A program made the translations under genes and the position numbers. Shown piece after piece: positions 60,301 through 64,000 of a DNA stretch of 64,000 nt. Within the stretch, counting starts at the first letter, position 1. Each line of letters opens with the position of its first letter. The DNA is from Bolinopsis microptera (taxonomy: Eukaryota; Ctenophora; Tentaculata; Lobata; Bolinopsidae). The notes below the pieces were generated by a model. The model was given only the letters and a program-made list of their open reading frames with translations. It searched no databases and was not told the origin of the DNA. The stretch covers positions 16,767,142 through 16,831,141 of the forward strand of contig NC_087076.1 in NCBI RefSeq assembly GCF_026151205.1, given 5' to 3'.

Positions 60301-61089
60301 ATGTCTATCAGTAATGATAATTCAGTAGAGAAAGTAAAACTAGAAGCTATCTCAGATACAAACAGAGAAACTGAGACAACGAATCCGGACACTCACATTA
60401 CAGACTATCAGTCAGATGATCTTGATAAAAATATAATCAGCAGCGACAAGACAAACAAGAATGTACCAGAAGATATCTCGATCAGTGCTATTTCCCCAGA
60501 TCCTGTCAGATACAACACTTTACCCTACATTGGGTTCAGAAGTCCCGTTAAAGGGGGAAGGAAAGTGTTAGGAAACATAGTATCAGTAATCATTCTTATC
60601 GTCTCAGTCGTCTACACTGTCACATCTATCATTTATTATTCGGACCCTCCAGACCCCATATCAAAAGGTCTCCTTAACGCTCTAAAAGAGATCCTCTGTT
60701 TTATTCTCGCTGTCCTGTTAGTGTTTTCTAGGTTCTTTCCTCTAAGAAACAGAGAAAATGTGGTGTTAAAACTAATCGGTAAAAACAGAGAGGCTGTTAG
60801 TTTGGTACTGGGAGCAGTGGGTGCCATAGTGCACTTCTATACGCTAATTAGGTGGTACGTTCAAGAGGGCAGAGTGTATGTTTGGTACTCAGATAACGGT
60901 CTGACCTACACTCTTAACTGGGACGTTAAGCTCATCATGACCACCGTTCTTGTTGGTTTCATCCTTAACTTTGTTGAGTTTTCTCTCATGTTACTGACAA
61001 AAATGCGGCCCAAATACCAGGACCTTAACCCACATCTAACTGTTTTTATTGAACAGCAAAAGTTATTAGAGCGAGATGCTACAGCTTGA
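60301..61089 (+). CDS. unrecognised four-transmembrane protein
   Basis: The open frame runs 60187-61089. I prefer the ATG at 60301 (262 residues), because AAAACATTTCAG upstream looks like an intron acceptor and the preceding residues look non-coding. An acidic, Ser/Thr/Asp-rich cytoplasm-type N-terminus (1-85) is followed by four hydrophobic helices at about 90-112, 125-145, 165-187 and 209-233. Short charged loops (SDPPDP; RNRENVVLKLIGKNRE; QEGRVYVWYSDNG) and a basic C-tail follow. No family motif is recognised; it could be a lineage-specific tetraspan membrane protein. It lies on the same strand as HSDL2, 0.7 kb downstream. A candidate AATAAA lies at 61518-61523, beyond a MITE that would fall in its 3' UTR. 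Confidence 0.7.
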   Translation: MSISNDNSVEKVKLEAISDTNRETETTNPDTHITDYQSDDLDKNIISSDKTNKNVPEDISISAISPDPVRYNTLPYIGFRSPVKGGRKVLGNIVSVIILIVSVVYTVTSIIYYSDPPDPISKGLLNALKEILCFILAVLLVFSRFFPLRNRENVVLKLIGKNREAVSLVLGAVGAIVHFYTLIRWYVQEGRVYVWYSDNGLTYTLNWDVKLIMTTVLVGFILNFVEFSLMLLTKMRPKYQDLNPHLTVFIEQQKLLERDATA

Positions 61090-61097
61090 TTTATTAA

Positions 61098-61266
61098 GGG
61101 ACCGTTCACATATTACGTAATCACTTTTAAGCCAATTTTTAACCCCCCCCCCCGGCCCCCCTCCGTAATCAGTTTTACACATAGCTATTGTGTCCAAATT
61201 ACAATAGCGTAGTCAATTGGAAACCCCTCTCCCCCTCGGCTGATAACGTAATATGCGAACAACCCC
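61098..61266. mobile_element. MITE with GTTCACATATTACGTAATC ends
   Basis: GGGACCGTTCACATATTACG at the left is inverted at the right (CGTAATATGCGAACAACCCC). Inside lie C-rich runs and CTCCGTAATCAG. The same motif set occurs at 36154-36370. The target duplication is ambiguous (TATTA or TTA). Confidence 0.75.
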
Positions 61267-61947
61267 TATTACTAAGCTTTGTTTTCATTGCATGTTTTAT
61301 ATGGTTTGTTTATCTTTATAGTAGTTATTGATTTAGGGTTTGAATATATAGTATGTGTTGCAGTAGCAGGAATTTGTCCAACTCTAAAGTGGTGTCAAGA
61401 GACAACAATATTTATTCAATTATTTCACAAATTTCGGGACCGAAAGTTAGATGTCAAATTTCTACTTTCTGTTTCATTCTGTTAAGAGAACTAATTATTT
61501 TGCATGTAATATATGTAAATAAATACTGTTAATATTATTGTACTTGCTTTGATATTGATATGTTATCTGCAATTTCTTGGACACTTGGAGTTTTACTTAT
61601 CATTTTGACTACTAGTTGGTCCCTGAAACGTTTTCATGCAAGCGACAGATTTTCCCAAATGTAGGCAACAACTTTTTGATAATGACTCCTTAGGGTGGTC
61701 AAATTTCAAAATAACTTAACAAAAACCAGATTTTGTATCACTCATGTTTTTCCCTTCAAGCGTAAATTCGCATTTTCTTTGATAATCGATTATAAAATAT
61801 TCTAGACACCCATAGTAAAAGGCGAGTTTTAATTAAATAAGACGGAGTACCATAATATCTTATTTATTACCCAGGTTAAGTAAAGGATCTTAACTTGCCA
61901 GACTTAATTTAACTCTGTATATCAAATGAACAACTACAGATTCACGA
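61267..61947. other. no gene seen
   Basis: The 68-codon frame at 61279-61485 has no domain. Otherwise AT-rich. The promoter of the next gene is presumably here, without visible core motifs. Confidence 0.4.
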
Positions 61948-62247
61948 ATGTCTGATACAAGCGCAGTCGAGGAAGCAATAACTCATGAAGAGAACAAATT
62001 CTCGTTCAACGATCCAGAAGTTTCTCGAAACCCCGCCTTTTTAGAGTACTCAATAACAGACAATGTTCTGGACATGCTGCACACGTTCTGTCCGCCCGCC
62101 ATGAGGGGGCGAGGTGTGGCTGGAGCCCTGGTGAAAGTGGGGCTGAAACACGCTGCTTCAAGGAACCTTAAAGTGAAACTTACCTGCTGGTACACTGCTG
62201 ACTTTGTGAAAAAGTACGGAACTTTTGGAAGCAAGATAGCCCCGTGA
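61948..62247 (+). CDS. NATD1-like GNAT-fold N-acetyltransferase domain protein
   Basis: 99 residues, apparently single-exon. The protein has the small YjdJ/NATD1-type acetyltransferase layout: a strand-rich N-half with AFLEYSITDNVLDMLHTFCPPAMRGRGVAGALV, where R-GRGVAG is the acetyl-CoA pyrophosphate loop, then a helix (KVGLKHAASRN) and LKVKLTCWYTADFVKKY. Length is close to the family's usual 90-115. The biochemical substrate of this family is not known. AATAAA at 62355-62360 lies about 110 nt after the stop. Confidence 0.85.
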   Translation: MSDTSAVEEAITHEENKFSFNDPEVSRNPAFLEYSITDNVLDMLHTFCPPAMRGRGVAGALVKVGLKHAASRNLKVKLTCWYTADFVKKYGTFGSKIAP

Positions 62248-62360
62248 GAAGGGGAATTGGTTTACTTCAGTCATTGTAGCATGGTATTACATTGTGTACA
62301 CTTAGTGGCTGAGCCAGCATGGTATTCCGCATGGGGTTATGAAATATCTAAAGAAATAAA

Positions 62361-63300
62361 GAAAGAAAGATATAAAGGTGTGCTCCGTTGCTAATTAGTA
62401 ATTGAGTCTTGAGACCCCATTACAGTTCAATTAAGCTACGAAAGAACATATTAACAGGACATCCAACACTCTTAAATTGCGGGCGTTCTATTTTAATGAG
62501 ACAAGTTCATTATTATAACACGATGTATTACACTGCTTTTACGTGCTCTAATAATAGCGAGCTTAGTTCTTTTGTTCCACCTCATGTAGTTAAATCATTA
62601 ACTAACGACACATTCCTAGTAAATGAGAGTCACTCCAATCACGTTTTGGACATTTCACATCGAACTTTAAGTCGTCATTAGATCACCTCGACTTTCTGGA
62701 GAGGGTATTATATTCTGTTACATTAAAACCATTGTTTTAGCAGCATGATACGGTGATTACACTTCCTCCTGACTGATGCTTTGTTCTCCTCTACCGTTAT
62801 GACAGTTGACACACCGCTTTATGTAGACCGTTTTGTACTTCGTTTTCTGTATACTGACTAGTTTACGTTATGTATTCAGATAGAATGTTATTTTTATTTC
62901 AGATATTGTGTGCTCGAAACTAAATGAGTTATTGGATGTTACATTATAACGTGATCACAACTTGTTTTATTCTGAGTGCGAATTTGCTATTTTGTATTTT
63001 ATGTAGTGCTTCACATTAATTTTACTAGCAGCGCAGTGCCTGCCTTACGGTCTGAGGACTGTACCGTAGTATATAATTTCAACAAATATTAGGTACACTG
63101 TGGACTGTAAGACGTATGCCTTCTCTTCGAATTTTAAACACATCAATATTTACAGGTAGATTGACATACAACATCATTTTAAACTCGAATCATCAAATTC
63201 CTGGAATAAATTTCAAGTAACTTTCAAATTCAGACAATTAAACAATGTTTTAACAATGTGTTTCACTCTAACCAGTAACCGAAACTATTTGCAGTGTAGG
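62361..63300. other. intergenic stretch before the acid phosphatase
   Basis: A 90-codon plus frame at 62409-62681 has no recognisable domain and AT-rich codon use; I do not call it a gene. No repeats or RNA genes seen. Confidence 0.4.
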
Positions 63301-63994
63301 ATGTTTAGTTTAGCGTTATTTTTCAGTCTGCTCCTTTCGGCCCTGTCCGCGGACAAGCTTAAACTTTCTATCCTCGTAAGTGAATGTTATGTTTTATACC
63401 TTAATTAAGTAAAGTCGGGTATCTGGTTGTAAAAAGTAACCGTTAAAATTGGTTTGAGGATGGCCGGGCCTAATCTATCTCGTCCTGTGAATGGTATACG
63501 TGCCTTTTTCTGCAACAACACAAGCAACATCTTGCGTCTGGATAACACATTGAGTGTACGATACATGTACTATTTCAGATGTTCAGGCACGGCGACAGAT
63601 CAGCTATCGGCATGATACCTAGTGATATTTATAACGTGTCAAGTTGGCCTATGGGCCCTGGCGAACTCACTCCGGTGCGTAATACTGACGATTACCCTTT
63701 ATACTTTATTTTAACAACTACTGATGTAGATTGCAATAAATATCCGATCATAATAATATGATATTTTCCTTTATGGATAATTTCTTTATATGTAAAAAAG
63801 TTTCTGTGATATGAACAAAGGTTATCGATTATCGTAGGTTCGCAAAATCGCCAAGTTTTGTTCTAATCTGCTCTTTTCATCTTCAGATTGGGATGGAGAA
63901 CCATTTGCTGAATGGCAAGTTCTTCCGAGCTCGCTACACTGATCCAAAACAGAAAACCTTCCTTGATTTAGACGAGAATTATAAATATGGAGAG
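63301..63994 (+). CDS. histidine acid phosphatase, 5' exons (runs off the window)
   Basis: Three exons join in phase 0: 63301-63375, 63579-63674 and 63887-63994, the last with a GTAAGC donor at the window edge. Residues 1-17 form a signal peptide (MFSLALFFSLLLSALSA). Exon 2 starts MFRHGDRSA, the RHGxR phosphate-binding motif with the nucleophilic His of the lysosomal/prostatic acid phosphatase family. GPGELT and GMENHLLNGKFFRARY follow, matching the GELT..G..Q...LG..LR.RY pattern of the family. It hydrolyses phosphomonoesters in lysosomes or outside the cell. The C-terminal His-Asp proton-donor motif lies beyond the window, so completeness cannot be judged. Confidence 0.92.
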
Positions 63995-64000
63995 GTAAGC

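Noticed and set aside
60187..61089. INSIG or another six-TM sterol regulator
   Set aside because: Only four hydrophobic helices are present and no INSIG motif is found; the resemblance is limited to being a small membrane protein.
62409..62681. 90-codon ORF as a gene
   Set aside because: No domain, no splice context, average AT-rich codon use; likely chance.

Overview
This is a eukaryotic (animal) genomic window. Genes are split by GT..AG introns, and the protein families are metazoan extracellular and housekeeping families: SRCR, thrombospondin type 1 (TSP1), ephrin-receptor-like Cys-rich repeats, a secreted matrix metalloproteinase with hemopexin domain, HSDL2, an NATD1-like protein and a histidine acid phosphatase. 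It is AT-rich, dense in transposable elements, and carries short CCCTAA tracts. A marine invertebrate, perhaps a non-bilaterian, is plausible, but the sequence does not fix the phylum.

Layout. 1-1.9 kb: tail of an unidentified ORF, a dispersed repeat and a degenerate LINE ORF1. 1.9-7.6 kb (minus strand): a tandem array of alternating SRCR and TSP1 exons with a ~771 bp period; its 3' end is dead, and a 527 bp foldback element with 8 bp target duplications sits in its last intron. 7.66-8.41 kb: a CTCCCT microsatellite. 9.9-17.4 kb (minus): a matrix metalloproteinase gene whose eight exons all fit in phase. It has a very long N-terminal region and an extra beta-rich domain between the cysteine switch and the furin site; its introns hold a LINE fragment, a mariner-type element and a short MITE. 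17.5-19.3 kb: a hAT-type element with 8 bp target duplications, carrying a LINE 3' fragment. 19.4-23.7 kb (minus): the 3' part of an extracellular gene with two TSP1 domains, eight identical-length Cys-rich exons and a terminal exon.

23.7-35.8 kb is badly degraded, homopolymer-inflated sequence. Most of it is a second, noisy copy of 1.26-9.2 kb in the same orientation, with the same seven SRCR units and the same CT-rich block but without the foldback insertion. I read it as an unpolished alternative haplotype or assembly duplicate, not as new biology. 35.8-38.8 kb is clean again but repetitive, with a 134 nt poly-C run and palindromic minisatellites.

38.76-47.38 kb is a complete Ty3/Gypsy-type LTR retrotransposon on the minus strand. 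It has 690 bp LTRs differing at one base that I noticed, 5 bp target duplications, gag, protease, RT-RNase H-integrase, and a textbook -1 frameshift signal at the gag/pro junction. 47.4-56.5 kb is gene-poor with a LINE 5' fragment and MITEs. 56.5-59.6 kb (plus) is a seven-exon HSDL2 gene. It is followed on the same strand by an unrecognised four-TM protein gene (60.3-61.1 kb), an NATD1-like acetyltransferase-fold gene (61.9-62.2 kb) and the 5' end of a histidine acid phosphatase (63.3 kb to the window end).

The strongest candidates for something undescribed are the metalloproteinase architecture and the retrotransposon recoding site. The two exon arrays (SRCR/TSP1 and Cys-rich) are clear cases of phase 1-1 exon amplification. 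No operon-like or defence-like system is seen.
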